Positions 36,029-45,304 of a DNA stretch of 64,000 nt are shown here, in pieces. The notes under the pieces are model-generated. The model had not been told where the DNA came from. It made no database searches and was given only the letters and a program-made list of their open reading frames with translations. How positions within the stretch are numbered: position 1 is the first letter of the stretch; every line of letters starts with the position of its first letter. Origin of the DNA: Salaquimonas pukyongi (GTDB lineage: Bacteria; Pseudomonadota; Alphaproteobacteria; Rhizobiales; Rhizobiaceae); contig NZ_CP019044.1 of the NCBI RefSeq assembly GCF_001953055.1, positions 1,178,001 to 1,242,000 on the forward strand, written 5' to 3'. The translations under genes and the position numbers were made by a program.

Positions 36029-36376
36029 ATGCCATCTGGAAATAGAAAGCCAAGGAAGCTGCAAGGCCGGAATAAGGTTTCAGCCAGCGCCAAGGATACT
36101 CAGTCCTTGAATCAATTACTGACCAAACTTGGTGTGAAGCGCGCGGAAATCGGAGAGAACGAACGCAAATTGGCCCGCAAGCAAAGCCTCAGACTTGCGC
36201 TCAATCCCAAAACTGCCCGTTACCTTAGGCACAAGCAATTGGTGGAAGCTGCCCGCAGGTTGGGCTTCGAGGTTGATGATTCAGATTCGACAGCGAAAAT
36301 CCGCAAAATGCTTGTCGAGGAAGCTGCCAGGCTGGAGCAAAGCGAAACCGACGATTTATTGGACCGTGCACGCTAA
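36029..36376 (+). CDS. Hypothetical basic protein, 115 residues
   Basis: A Lys/Arg-rich, largely helical protein (GRNKVSASAKDTQSLNQLLTKLGVKRAEIGENERKLARKQSL, then HKQLVEAARRLGFEV and a Glu-rich end). ATG at 36029 follows GGAAAGGTGAGAGCGAC. It lies 62 bp after the membrane protein gene and both have low GC, so they may have been acquired together. I do not recognise a family. Confidence 0.55.
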   Translation: MPSGNRKPRKLQGRNKVSASAKDTQSLNQLLTKLGVKRAEIGENERKLARKQSLRLALNPKTARYLRHKQLVEAARRLGFEVDDSDSTAKIRKMLVEEAARLEQSETDDLLDRAR

Positions 36377-36427
36377 CCGTAGCAAGCACCACGGTTTTTA
36401 ACCGGCCACACGGGTAATCGCGGCCCC

Positions 36428-36457
36428 TTGATCCTCGCCTATCAAATCACCTATATG
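36428..36457 (+). promoter_or_regulatory. Predicted sigma70 promoter for thrS
   Basis: TTGATC (36428-36433) and TATATG (36452-36457) with an 18-bp spacer lie about 85 bp before the thrS ATG. Confidence 0.45.
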
Positions 36458-36540
36458 CGCAGCACACATAAGCCGCAGTATGAGCGGCGCTTCCGATCAA
36501 CCACCCGCGCTCGTAGGCGGGACTGGATAGGAGACAGAAC

Positions 36541-38520
36541 ATGCCCTCCATTACGCTCACCTTTCCTGATGGCAACAAGAAGGAATTTCCCGCCGGCATC
36601 ACCGGTGGAGAGGTTGCTGGTTCGATTGCCAAATCGCTTGCCAAGAAATCCGTCGCCTATGCTCTCAACGGCGAATTGCGCGATCTTGCCGATCCGATCG
36701 AGGCCGATGGCACGATTGAACTCGTCACCCGGGGCGATGAAAAGGCGCTGGAACTGATCCGCCATGACGCGGCCCATGTGATGGCAGAGGCCGTGCAGGA
36801 GTTGTGGCCGGGCACCCAGGTTACCATTGGCCCGGTGATCGAAAACGGCTTCTACTACGATTTTGCCCGCAACGAGCCCTTCACGCCGGAAGACCTGCCG
36901 GTGATCGAAAAGAAAATGCGGGAGATCATTGCCCGCAACGAGCCCTTCACCAAGGAAGTGTGGAGCCGCGACGAGGCGAAGAAGTTCTTTGCCGCAAAAG
37001 GCGAGAACTACAAGGTCGAACTGGTCGATGCGATCCCTGAAGACCAGGACCTGAAAATCTACAAGCAGGGTGAATGGCTCGACCTGTGCCGCGGCCCGCA
37101 CATGCGCTCGACCGGCGATATCGGCAATGCCTTCAAGCTGATGAACGTTGCCGGGGCTTACTGGCGCGGCGATGCTTCCAACGCCATGCTGACGCGCATC
37201 TACGGCACCGCCTGGGCCGATGAAAAGCAGTTAAAGCACTATCTTCATGTGCTTGAGGAGGCGCAAAAGCGCGACCACCGCAAGCTTGGCCGCGAGATGG
37301 ACCTGTTTCACTTTCAGGAGGAGGGCCCGGGCGTCGTCTTCTGGCATGCCAAGGGCTGGCGCGTTTTCCAGGGCCTGGTTTCCTATATGCGCCGCCAGCT
37401 CGACGGGGTCTATGAGGAGGTCAACGCCCCGCAAGTGCTCGACAAGGCGCTGTGGGAAACCTCCGGTCACTGGGGCTGGTACAATGAGAACATGTTCGCG
37501 GTAAAATCCGCCCATGCCTTCATCAACGACAAGGACGAGGAAGCCGATCACCGCGTCTTTGCCCTGAAACCGATGAACTGCCCCGGCCACGTGCAGATCT
37601 TCAAGCACGGGCTGAAATCCTATCGCGACATGCCGGTGCGGCTGGCCGAATTCGGCAATGTTCACCGCTACGAGCCGTCCGGCGCCCTGCACGGGCTGAT
37701 GCGCGTGCGCGGCTTTACCCAGGACGATGCCCATGTCTTCTGCACCGAGGATCAGCTCGAAGCAGAAATCCTGCGCATCAACGATCTGATGATGAAGGTT
37801 TATGCCGATTTCGGCTTTGAGGAAGTCGAGGTAAAGCTCGCCACGCGGCCCGAAAAGCGTGTCGGTTCCGATGCTTCCTGGGATCATGCCGAGGACATTT
37901 TGCGCCGGGTGCTGGAGAAAATGGCATCAGAATCCGGCGGCCGCATCAAGACCGGTGTTAATGAAGGCGAGGGCACGTTTTACGGGCCTAAATTCGAATA
38001 CACGCTGAAGGATGCCATTGGCCGCGAATGGCAGATCGGCACGACCCAGGTCGACTTCAACCTGCCGGAGCGTTTCAACGCCTTTTATATCGACGACAAG
38101 TCGGAAAAGCGCCAGCCGGTGATGATCCACCGCGCCATCTGCGGCTCCATGGAGCGCTTTTTGGGCATCCTGATCGAAAACTGCGCCGGCCACTTTCCGC
38201 TCTGGCTGTCGCCGGTGCAGGCAGTGGTGGCAACGATCACCTCCGATGCCGACGATTATGCACACAAAGCGGTGGCGAAGCTGCGAAAGGCCGGGCTCAT
38301 TGCGCAGGCCGATACCCGCAACGAGAAGATCAACTACAAGGTGCGCGAACACTCGCTTTCCAAGGTACCGGTCATTCTCGTTGTCGGCAATCGCGAGGCC
38401 GAGGAGGGCACCGTCTCCATGCGCCGGCTCGGCTCCAAGGACAGCAAGTCGATGCCCCTTGATGAGGCGATTGCCATGCTGGCCGAAGAAGCAACTCCGC
38501 CGGATTTGCGGGACGTCTGA
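36541..38520 (+). CDS. thrS: Threonyl-tRNA synthetase
   Basis: The 659-residue enzyme shows the full bacterial layout: N-terminal TGS domain (residues 1-62), an editing domain with [18 protein letters not shown] (HxxxH) and the Cys in [10 protein letters not shown], the class II catalytic core with [27 protein letters not shown] and [13 protein letters not shown], and the anticodon-binding domain. It charges tRNA-Thr and clears Ser mischarging. It ends three bases before a GTG-starting dehydrogenase gene. Confidence 0.98.
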   Translation: MPSITLTFPDGNKKEFPAGITGGEVAGSIAKSLAKKSVAYALNGELRDLADPIEADGTIELVTRGDEKALELIRHDAAHVMAEAVQELWPGTQVTIGPVIENGFYYDFARNEPFTPEDLPVIEKKMREIIARNEPFTKEVWSRDEAKKFFAAKGENYKVELVDAIPEDQDLKIYKQGEWLDLCRGPHMRSTGDIGNAFKLMNVAGAYWRGDASNAMLTRIYGTAWADEKQLKHYLHVLEEAQKRDHRKLGREMDLFHFQEEGPGVVFWHAKGWRVFQGLVSYMRRQLDGVYEEVNAPQVLDKALWETSGHWGWYNENMFAVKSAHAFINDKDEEADHRVFALKPMNCPGHVQIFKHGLKSYRDMPVRLAEFGNVHRYEPSGALHGLMRVRGFTQDDAHVFCTEDQLEAEILRINDLMMKVYADFGFEEVEVKLATRPEKRVGSDASWDHAEDILRRVLEKMASESGGRIKTGVNEGEGTFYGPKFEYTLKDAIGREWQIGTTQVDFNLPERFNAFYIDDKSEKRQPVMIHRAICGSMERFLGILIENCAGHFPLWLSPVQAVVATITSDADDYAHKAVAKLRKAGLIAQADTRNEKINYKVREHSLSKVPVILVVGNREAEEGTVSMRRLGSKDSKSMPLDEAIAMLAEEATPPDLRDV

Positions 38521-38523
38521 CCC

Positions 38524-39573
38524 GTGAAAGCAGCGATCTTCCGTGAGTTTTCCGGGCCGCTCAATGTCGAGGAGATCGACACACCGGCGTGCCCGCCAAA
38601 CGGCGTGATCGTCAAGGTGGAAGCCTGTGGCGTGTGCCGCTCTGACGTTCATGCCTGGCAGGGCGTGGACCCGGACGTTTCACCGCCCCATGTACCGGGC
38701 CACGAATTCGCAGGCATTGTGGAGGAGGCAGGGCCGGACTGTACCCGCTACCGCAAGGGCGACCGCGTCACGGCGCCGTTCATTCTGGCCTGCGGCGAAT
38801 GCCATGAATGCCTCGGCGGCGATCCGACCGTTTGCGACCATCAGCATGTTCTGGGCTTTTCGGGCCACGGCGCCTTCGCCCAATACTGTGCAGTCCCCCA
38901 TGCGGATTTCAACCTGGTTCGCCTGCCTGATGCCATCGGCTTTGTCGAGGCGGCGGGCATGGGCTGCAGGGTTTCGACGGCGTTTCGCGGCATCGTCGAC
39001 CGGGCAAAGCTGCAGCCGGGAGAGACCATGGTGGTGCATGGCTGCGGCGGGGTGGGTCTGTCCGCCATCATGATCGGCGCGGCGATGGGCGCAAAGGTGA
39101 TTGCCGTCGATATTGACGAAGCCGCCCTGAAACTGGCCACCGGTATGGGCGCAAGCGAAACCCTGAACGCGTCGTCCATTGACGATGTCGGTAACGCGGT
39201 CCGCGAACGGACTGGCGGTGGGGCCCATGTTTCCATCGAGGGATTGGGGGTAACCGCTACCTTTCATAATTCGGTTCGCAGCCTGCGCAAACTCGGCCGC
39301 CACGTGCAGATCGGCATGCCCGTGGGTGCTCACGCCAATCCCGTGGTGCCGCTGCTTGAAACCGTCTATTCGCGCCAAATCCAGATCATGGGAACACGCG
39401 GCATCGCCGCCAGGCGTTTTCCCGCCATGCTGACCATGGTGGAGAGCGGGAAGATCGACCCGGCACGCCTCATCAAGCGGGCGGTTGCCTTGAACAAGGC
39501 AGGCGAAGCCCTGGCTGAGCTGGAACGATTTGCCAGCCCGGGCGTCACGGTAATCGACCAATTTGACGCGTAA
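38524..39573 (+). CDS. Zinc-dependent medium-chain alcohol dehydrogenase
   Basis: The 349-residue dehydrogenase has catalytic-zinc residues in CGVCRSDVHAW and VPGHEFAGIV, the structural-zinc cysteines in ACGECHECLGGDPTVC, and the NAD(P)-binding HGCGGVGLSAIMIG. It is cytoplasmic; substrate is not apparent. The GTG start at 38524 is only three bases after thrS, so it is probably read from the same transcript, an odd coupling for a metabolic enzyme. Confidence 0.92.
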   Translation: MKAAIFREFSGPLNVEEIDTPACPPNGVIVKVEACGVCRSDVHAWQGVDPDVSPPHVPGHEFAGIVEEAGPDCTRYRKGDRVTAPFILACGECHECLGGDPTVCDHQHVLGFSGHGAFAQYCAVPHADFNLVRLPDAIGFVEAAGMGCRVSTAFRGIVDRAKLQPGETMVVHGCGGVGLSAIMIGAAMGAKVIAVDIDEAALKLATGMGASETLNASSIDDVGNAVRERTGGGAHVSIEGLGVTATFHNSVRSLRKLGRHVQIGMPVGAHANPVVPLLETVYSRQIQIMGTRGIAARRFPAMLTMVESGKIDPARLIKRAVALNKAGEALAELERFASPGVTVIDQFDA

Positions 39574-39678
39574 GGCGGGCATGGTGTGACGGATGTCACT
39601 TGACTTGCCGCAGCAGGATTGGAAAACAGGACAGATCGTTGGGGCGATAATTGCGCCTGCCTGATGGCAGGCCAATAC

Positions 39679-39716
39679 ACTTGGCCAATTTACTTGGCCA
39701 GTTTACTTGGAGTGTG
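39679..39716. repeat. 13-bp direct repeats just upstream of the vWA gene
   Basis: ACTTGGCCAATTT (39679-39691), ACTTGGCCAGTTT (39692-39704) and a partial ACTTGGAGTG follow one another. They may be an operator or a slippage product; no function is known. Confidence 0.6.
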
Positions 39717-39722
39717 CCCCAC

Positions 39723-41636
39723 ATGCTGACCCGCATCGTTCTTGCTGTTTTCCTTTCCCTGTTTGCCATCACTTCGCTTGCCCGCGCCGCCGATGAAAAC
39801 GTCATCGTCGTGCTCGATGCTTCCGGCTCCATGTGGGGCCGTATCGATGACAAGCCGAAAATCCAGATTGCCCGCGAGGTAATGGACCAGGTGCTGGGCG
39901 ATCTCGACGGCAAGGCCGAGATCGGCATCATGACCTATGGCCACCGCAAGAAGGGCGATTGCGGAGATATCGAAACACTGATCCCGGTCGGCAAGGTCGA
40001 GCGCGCCCGCTACATGGAAAAGATCAACGCGCTCAATCCCAAGGGCAAGACGCCGATCACTGCGGCGGTAAGGAAGGCAGCAGAGGAACTGCGCTTTACC
40101 GAGGAAAAGGCAACCGTCATTCTGGTGTCCGACGGGCTTGAGACCTGCGATGCGGATCCGTGCGCCCTTGCTTCCGAGCTTGAAAGCGCCGGCATCGATT
40201 TCACCGCCCATGTGGTCGGCTTCGATCTGAAGGACGAGGATACCGCCAGCCTGCAATGCCTGGCCACCACGACGGGCGGCAAATATCTGGCGGCCGAAAG
40301 CGCCGACCAGCTCGGCGAGGCCATCGGAACAGTGGTTGCTGCTGCCCCCGAACCTGAGCCTGAACCCGAACCAAAGCCCGAACCTGAGCCTGCCACCGGA
40401 CCCGGCAATGTGAAGATAACGGTACGGCTGGCAGAAGGAAGCGAACCCCTTAAGGGAGCTTATCTGCGATTTTATGAAACCGACGATGCCGGTGCCAAGG
40501 GAAAAGAAGCGGGCCAGGGAGCAGCGCGTCACACCTTTGAGTTGGCGCCGGGCAAATATCTTGTCAGCACCAAGGTGGGCGCGGCGCCGGGTTCAACCGT
40601 CGTTGATGTGGAAGCTGCCGCCGCGCTGGAGGCCGATATCATCCTCAATGCGGGCCTGCTGTCGGTAAAGGCAACGGAAAAGGAGGGCGGGGAGCCAAAC
40701 CCCAAAGCCTATATCTATGTCCATGAGCCGGAAGAAAAGGCCGATGGCAGCCGTGACCGGATCACCGGCGCCAATCAGCGCCAATTGTTCACCCTGCCGA
40801 CAGGTCGCTACTATGCCACCGCGACCCTCGGCGAAACCACCAAGGGCACAGAGGTCGAGATAAAGCCGGGCGAACGCACCGATGTCACCCTGGTGCTGGG
40901 GGCAGGCGTGCTCAAGGTCGATGTGCTGGCGATGGAAGGCGGCAAGCCGCTTGATGATGGTTACATCCATGTCTACGAGCCGGAAATGTCGGCCGACGGC
41001 AAGCGCAAGAAGGTGGCAAACGGCAACCAGCGCACCCAGTTTTCCATTCCCGCCGGCACCTATTACGTCACCGGCCAGGTAGGCAAGGCAGTGGCCGGGC
41101 GCGAGATTGAGGTCAAGCCGGGCGAGCGCACAGAAGCTTCCATCATCATCGACATGGGCATGTTGCAGGCATCGGCCATTCCCGCTGAGGGCGGCAAGCC
41201 GTTCAAGGATGCCTATATCACCGTCTACGAGGCTGAAAAGGCACTGGATGGCTCTCGCAACCGCGTAGAGGGCGGCAATCAGCGCAACCGCTTTGCCCTG
41301 CCGGCTGGCAAGTATGTCGTCCATGCCAAGATGGACAATGCGACCGCCGAAGCAGAGGTGGAAGTCAAGGCCGGCAGCCTGGCCGAACCGGTGCTGAACC
41401 TTCAGGCCGGCGCACTGCTGGTTGACGCTTCCAAAGAGGTGTATGTGTCGGTCTTCGAGGCGGAGAAGAGCCTCGACGGCACCCGGACCCATGTTGATTC
41501 TTTCCGGCCCAACGGCAAGCCCGTCATCATTCCGGCCGGAAAATACGTTCTATCCGGCAAGACCGGCGACAAGGTGGCCGAGGCGGAGGTGGAAGTCACC
41601 GCCGGCAAGCTGACGGAAGTCAAGCTGGCGCCATAG
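39723..41636 (+). CDS. Secreted vWA-domain protein with tandem beta-sandwich repeats
   Basis: A signal peptide (MLTRIVLAVFLSLFAITSLA) leads to a vWA domain with MIDAS motif VLDASGSMWGRID, ATVILVSDGLETC and GGKYLAAESADQLG. A Pro-Glu/Lys linker rich in PEPEP (about residues 212-228) follows, then about five diverged repeats of roughly 90 residues, each with a pattern like YIxVYEPExxADGxRxxVxxGNQR, FxxPAGxYYV and VEVKxGxRT. These resemble carboxypeptidase-regulatory-like domains. It is 637 residues and may bind surface partners. The TAG stop coincides with the left target-site TA of the MITE. Confidence 0.85.
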   Translation: MLTRIVLAVFLSLFAITSLARAADENVIVVLDASGSMWGRIDDKPKIQIAREVMDQVLGDLDGKAEIGIMTYGHRKKGDCGDIETLIPVGKVERARYMEKINALNPKGKTPITAAVRKAAEELRFTEEKATVILVSDGLETCDADPCALASELESAGIDFTAHVVGFDLKDEDTASLQCLATTTGGKYLAAESADQLGEAIGTVVAAAPEPEPEPEPKPEPEPATGPGNVKITVRLAEGSEPLKGAYLRFYETDDAGAKGKEAGQGAARHTFELAPGKYLVSTKVGAAPGSTVVDVEAAAALEADIILNAGLLSVKATEKEGGEPNPKAYIYVHEPEEKADGSRDRITGANQRQLFTLPTGRYYATATLGETTKGTEVEIKPGERTDVTLVLGAGVLKVDVLAMEGGKPLDDGYIHVYEPEMSADGKRKKVANGNQRTQFSIPAGTYYVTGQVGKAVAGREIEVKPGERTEASIIIDMGMLQASAIPAEGGKPFKDAYITVYEAEKALDGSRNRVEGGNQRNRFALPAGKYVVHAKMDNATAEAEVEVKAGSLAEPVLNLQAGALLVDASKEVYVSVFEAEKSLDGTRTHVDSFRPNGKPVIIPAGKYVLSGKTGDKVAEAEVEVTAGKLTEVKLAP

Positions 41637-41903
41637 GCTGTATCGACATTTAGGTTTCGGACGCGGCGCGAGACGGATTTCGTCTCTGGCAAGGCGAAAA
41701 TTTCGCCGTGGTGTGGCCCCACCACAAGGGGTTTTCAACGATGCCAGGGGCAAAATCCGCCGCGTTCTAGAAGAATACGGCGAAAATTGCCCACTTCGGC
41801 GTCGCGGAACCTCGAAAGGATACCGACCGGTCATCGGTCCCGCTCCTGGAATTGAACGATTTTCCCCCATACCGCGCTCCAAATCCTAAATGTCGATACA
41901 GCC
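41636..41903. mobile_element. 268-bp MITE with 19-bp perfect inverted ends
   Basis: The element begins GGCTGTATCGACATTTAGG and ends with its exact reverse complement. It is bounded by TA at 41634-41635 and 41904-41905, a 2-bp target duplication. No open frame long enough for a transposase exists. TA duplication and GG-starting ends fit an IS5-group (IS427-like) or IS630-like non-autonomous element. It fell in the TAG stop of the vWA gene; the empty site reads CCA-TAG-GCC, so the stop is preserved. Confidence 0.9.
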
Positions 41904-42037
41904 TAGGCCATGGTCTGGCGAACGTCGCCGCACATCCTGGTTTTGCGGCGGACCGGTCCAAGGCGCGGCAGCTTGTCATCGCGGTGACATGGAAAACGGG
42001 CATGGCAGGTGCCAGTTGCATCTGACTGGGCCAAGCC
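41904..42037. other. Non-coding stretch after the MITE
   Basis: Between the MITE and the acyltransferase start no gene is visible. It probably holds the acyltransferase promoter. Confidence 0.5.
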
Positions 42038-42985
42038 ATGCCGCGCATCAAGCTTTCCGCCATTCCAGGTTTTGCTATCAAACACCGGCGTTTTCCCGAA
42101 CTGACCTATGCCTGCGCCAATGATCCGGGCTGGAAACGCTGGTTTATTGCCCGTGTGGAAACCCTTTCCGGCCGCGGCTTTTTCGCCAGACGCTACAATA
42201 TCTGGCGTGCGGCGATCAGCGCCGGCAAACCGGCCATGGGCAGCATGCTCGACTTGCTGGATATCAAGCTCACGGTAAATGGCCGTCTGCCGGAGCCTGG
42301 AGAGCTGCCGGACGCACCACTGGTGATTGTTGCCAACCATCCATTTGGTATTGGCGATGGTGTCGCCATTCTTTCACTGGCTGAACGCATGGGCCGCCCT
42401 TTCCGGGTTCTGATCAACAACGAATTGATGAAAGTTCCCGAAATCGCCCCTTATGCCCTGCCGATTTCATTTGCGGAAACACGGGAGGCGACCCGGCTCA
42501 ATCTGGAGACCCGGCGTGAGGCGATCCGCCTGCTCAATGAAGGCGTAACGATCATTGCTTTTCCTGGCGGCGGCGTCGCCACTGCCAGAAAGGGGTTTGG
42601 CAAGGCCGAGGACCTGCCTTGGAAACGTTTTCCCGCCCGTCTCATTCAGGCAGCCAATGCATCGGTCCTGCCGGTCTTTTTTGAAGGGCAGTGCGGCAGG
42701 AGCTTTCAACTTGCCAGCCGTATCAGCCTGACCCTGCGCACGGCACTGCTGATTCGCGAATTCCGCCGCCTGGCAGGCCGGGAAATTCGCGCCCATGTGG
42801 GCGATGTTCTTTCTGCACCGGAATTGGCAAGAATTGGCTGCCGTCAGGAGCTTACCCGTCATCTCCACGACACTGTGTTCTCGCTGGCACCGGCTGCCCG
42901 CAAACGAGTGCTTTCAATGCGGCGTCGTCCGCTGCTTTCGGCAAAAAGAGCCGAGCCCCCAATGGATGACAGCATCGCGGCCTGA
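42038..42985 (+). CDS. Lysophospholipid acyltransferase family protein (PlsC-like)
   Basis: The 315-residue protein has the acyltransferase motifs VIVANHPFGIGDG (His and Asp catalytic pair), a middle FRVLINNELMKVPEIAPYALPI and FPGGGVATAR, the glycerol-phosphate acyltransferase block III form. This layout is close to OlsA-like and hemolysin-type acyltransferases. It probably acylates a lysolipid in the inner membrane. The second acyltransferase in the window, at 51262, is the same family fused to a GNAT domain. Confidence 0.87.
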   Translation: MPRIKLSAIPGFAIKHRRFPELTYACANDPGWKRWFIARVETLSGRGFFARRYNIWRAAISAGKPAMGSMLDLLDIKLTVNGRLPEPGELPDAPLVIVANHPFGIGDGVAILSLAERMGRPFRVLINNELMKVPEIAPYALPISFAETREATRLNLETRREAIRLLNEGVTIIAFPGGGVATARKGFGKAEDLPWKRFPARLIQAANASVLPVFFEGQCGRSFQLASRISLTLRTALLIREFRRLAGREIRAHVGDVLSAPELARIGCRQELTRHLHDTVFSLAPAARKRVLSMRRRPLLSAKRAEPPMDDSIAA

Positions 42986-43020
42986 GTGCAGCTGCATTGA
43001 GGGCAGGTGCAGCCCAGAGC

Positions 43021-43872
43021 CTATGCTCCCGTCAGAACTTCCACATCCTGGTTGACGCCCGGGCGCACCTCGAAATCCTGGGAAAAGATGCGGTCGCCGT
43101 TCTTGGCGATCGCTGTATAGACGCCCTCCGACAGCACCATGCGCGGAAAGGCGGAGGTCGATTCGGTAATCAGGTCGCCGGAAACGTTGAGCACGGACCA
43201 CTGGGTGTCGGCCAGCGCATCGCCGCCGGTCGTCCGCACCAGCTTGAGCGTGATGCGCGCAGCGCGGTGTTTGAGTCTGGCCTTTGTGAGTTTTCCCGCG
43301 GTAACGCGGATATCAGCCCGCACTTCGGCATTGAGCGTGCCGTATTGTGAAACCACGTGATAGGTACCCTGCTGAAAGGGGATGATCTGGCCTGGCAGCG
43401 CACGGCTCGCAATCAGCTTGCGCTCGCCGCGTTCATCGGCCTGGTCTTCGTATATGTCGAAACGCAGCAGATTGTCGGGAATAGGGGTGTCGTCGCCGGC
43501 CACCGCGCTAAGCTCCATGCCACCGGCATTGAGGATGAAATATTCCTCATTGCTGTCCGCATTGACCTCGATCTTGCGGATGGCGCTGGCATGGCCATAG
43601 GCCGTATGCACCAGGTATTCACCCGCCGACATGTTGAAGGAGCGGCTGCCGCCGGTGGCATTGGCCAGCAGCGGCAATTGCCCGTCGGCACCGATCTTGG
43701 GGCCGAAGACGCGCCATTCAAGCCCTTCCTCGACGGGAATGCTGTCGGGTGTCAGCTGTGCCACAAAGGTGACCCGGTAGGTTTCATCCTGGGCGCTGGC
43801 GGAGAAGGCCAGCACCAAAAAGGCGCAGAACGCAACAGCGGGAAACAGCAGGATTCGTACCGGGGTGTTCAT
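43021..43872 (-). CDS. Secreted beta-sandwich repeat protein
   Basis: After a signal peptide (LLFPAVAFCAFLVLAFSASAQ) the 283-residue protein has three repeats of about 85 residues with the pattern FxxxxGxYxVxxxYGxAxAxxxIxVxAGxL. These resemble the repeats of the vWA protein at 39723, but there is no vWA domain. It is on the opposite strand from that gene, 1.4 kb away. The two may act together at the envelope. ATG at 43872; function unknown. Confidence 0.75.
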   Translation of the reverse strand: MNTPVRILLFPAVAFCAFLVLAFSASAQDETYRVTFVAQLTPDSIPVEEGLEWRVFGPKIGADGQLPLLANATGGSRSFNMSAGEYLVHTAYGHASAIRKIEVNADSNEEYFILNAGGMELSAVAGDDTPIPDNLLRFDIYEDQADERGERKLIASRALPGQIIPFQQGTYHVVSQYGTLNAEVRADIRVTAGKLTKARLKHRAARITLKLVRTTGGDALADTQWSVLNVSGDLITESTSAFPRMVLSEGVYTAIAKNGDRIFSQDFEVRPGVNQDVEVLTGA

Positions 43873-43906
43873 GATGGCTGGTATTACATAAAACGGGCAG
43901 GCAGCG

Positions 43907-44563
43907 CTATGGCAGAACGAGCAATCCCGGCACCGCGCCGGTTTCGCGCAGGAATGCCACCAGTTCGATGATCGGGATACAGCCGGTAAACACGATGATA
44001 TCCCACGCCGAGCGCAGCAGCGTGTGCTGGGTGTAGTTCAGATGATCACCATAATATGGAACGATGGCTGGCTTAATCGACGGAATGAAGGCCGGTACCA
44101 ATCGCCGGTACTGCTCGCGAAAATCACGCATATGACCACTGACGGCAGGTTGATCTTTTTCAAGCATGGCATCGCCGGCATCAACCCAGTACTTCAAGGC
44201 TGCAAGACATCCCAGGAACATGAACACGCCAAGCAGGATGGACTCATACATGAAACCGATGCCCAGCATGCCGAGCGCGAAAAAGAACTCCATTGGATGC
44301 GCAAGGTAACGGAACGGTCCCTGAACGGCGATTTGCCCGTTCCTGCCGGCCTCCATGGCAAGAATTGTCCAAAAACGCCCGACGACCATGGCCATCAACA
44401 CCATGATACCGGCAGCTTCCAGCAACTCGCGCACAGCGTGGTCGTCCGGCAGGCCGGGGCCTGTTGTGACGCCAAGTACGGCAACCACCAGCCAGACCGG
44501 TGCCGCCTTGAATGCCAGGAAGCGTCCGGCAGAGAATCGATAGGAAGAGGCAGGAAGGCTCAT
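43907..44563 (-). CDS. Isoprenylcysteine carboxyl methyltransferase-like membrane protein
   Basis: The 218-residue protein has about five hydrophobic segments and the RYLAHPMEFFFALGMLGIGFMY motif of the ICMT/PEMT family (the substrate-binding RHP-like segment), and a later DFREQYRRLVPAFIP that fits the conserved E/Y-x-x-Y region. Family members methylate isoprenylcysteines, phospholipids or unknown lipids. ATG at 44563 follows GGAGAATAGTGCA; the longer open frame is ignored. Confidence 0.78.
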   Translation of the reverse strand: MSLPASSYRFSAGRFLAFKAAPVWLVVAVLGVTTGPGLPDDHAVRELLEAAGIMVLMAMVVGRFWTILAMEAGRNGQIAVQGPFRYLAHPMEFFFALGMLGIGFMYESILLGVFMFLGCLAALKYWVDAGDAMLEKDQPAVSGHMRDFREQYRRLVPAFIPSIKPAIVPYYGDHLNYTQHTLLRSAWDIIVFTGCIPIIELVAFLRETGAVPGLLVLP

Positions 44564-44721
44564 TGCACTATTCTCCGGGAATTCCCGCAAGCACGGCATG
44601 AAACTTCCACTTTCAATATGGCAAAAATGGGTTTGACGGTCTGTTGACCCTGCCATGGGGTGGACGGTCGGATGACAATCTGCAAAAGGCTGTCCGGTCG
44701 CAGCTATATGGGCAAACAGGA

Positions 44722-45300
44722 ATGCAGACGAAAAACACAACGGTTCTCGACTTCATGCGCACGCGCCGCTCGGTTCCCGCCAAGACGATGGGCGGGCCGG
44801 GGCCGGATGAAGCGGAAATCCTGGACATGGCGAAGATCGCCTCGCGCATACCCGACCACGGCAAAATCGCGCCCTGGCGCTTCATTCATTACTCCGAAGA
44901 CGCAAAGCTGCGGCTGGACAAGCGCATCCATGAGCGGGCCCGGGAAAAATATCCGGACCTTTCAGGCGAAGCGCTGCAGATCGAGGCCGGGCGGATGGCC
45001 CGTTCCCCCACGGTGATCGGACTGATTTCCGCTGCCGTCGATCATCCCAAAATTCCGCGCTGGGAGCAGGAACTTTCCAGCGGTGCAGCGGGTCTTGCCT
45101 GGCTGATTGCAGCCAACGCCCATGGCTATGATGCCCAGTGGCTGACCGAGTGGATTGCCTTCGACGAAGTGCTTTCTGCCGAACTGGGCTGCCGGGAAGG
45201 GGAGAAAATCGCCGGGTTTATTCATATCGGTACCAGGACAGCGCCCAAAACCGAGCGCGACCGCCCGGATATTGAAACCATTTTCACCAGGATGGACTGA
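44722..45300 (+). CDS. Nitroreductase family protein
   Basis: The 192-residue FMN enzyme has MRTRRSVPAKTM (FMN phosphate site), RIPDHGKIAPWRFIHY, and the C-terminal GREGEKIAGFIHIGTRT motif. It reduces nitro or quinone compounds with NAD(P)H. ATG at 44722 follows CAGGA. It is five bases upstream of a flavin reductase-like gene, suggesting cotranscription of two FMN proteins. Confidence 0.9.
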   Translation: MQTKNTTVLDFMRTRRSVPAKTMGGPGPDEAEILDMAKIASRIPDHGKIAPWRFIHYSEDAKLRLDKRIHERAREKYPDLSGEALQIEAGRMARSPTVIGLISAAVDHPKIPRWEQELSSGAAGLAWLIAANAHGYDAQWLTEWIAFDEVLSAELGCREGEKIAGFIHIGTRTAPKTERDRPDIETIFTRMD

Positions 45301-45304
45301 AACC

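Noticed and set aside
36377-36540. T-box or other leader riboswitch for thrS
   Set aside because: No T-box sequence or specifier stem; T-boxes are mainly in Gram-positive bacteria.
38680-39675. A 331-residue minus-strand frame opposite the alcohol dehydrogenase
   Set aside because: It mirrors the zinc-binding motifs of the plus-strand gene and has no family features.
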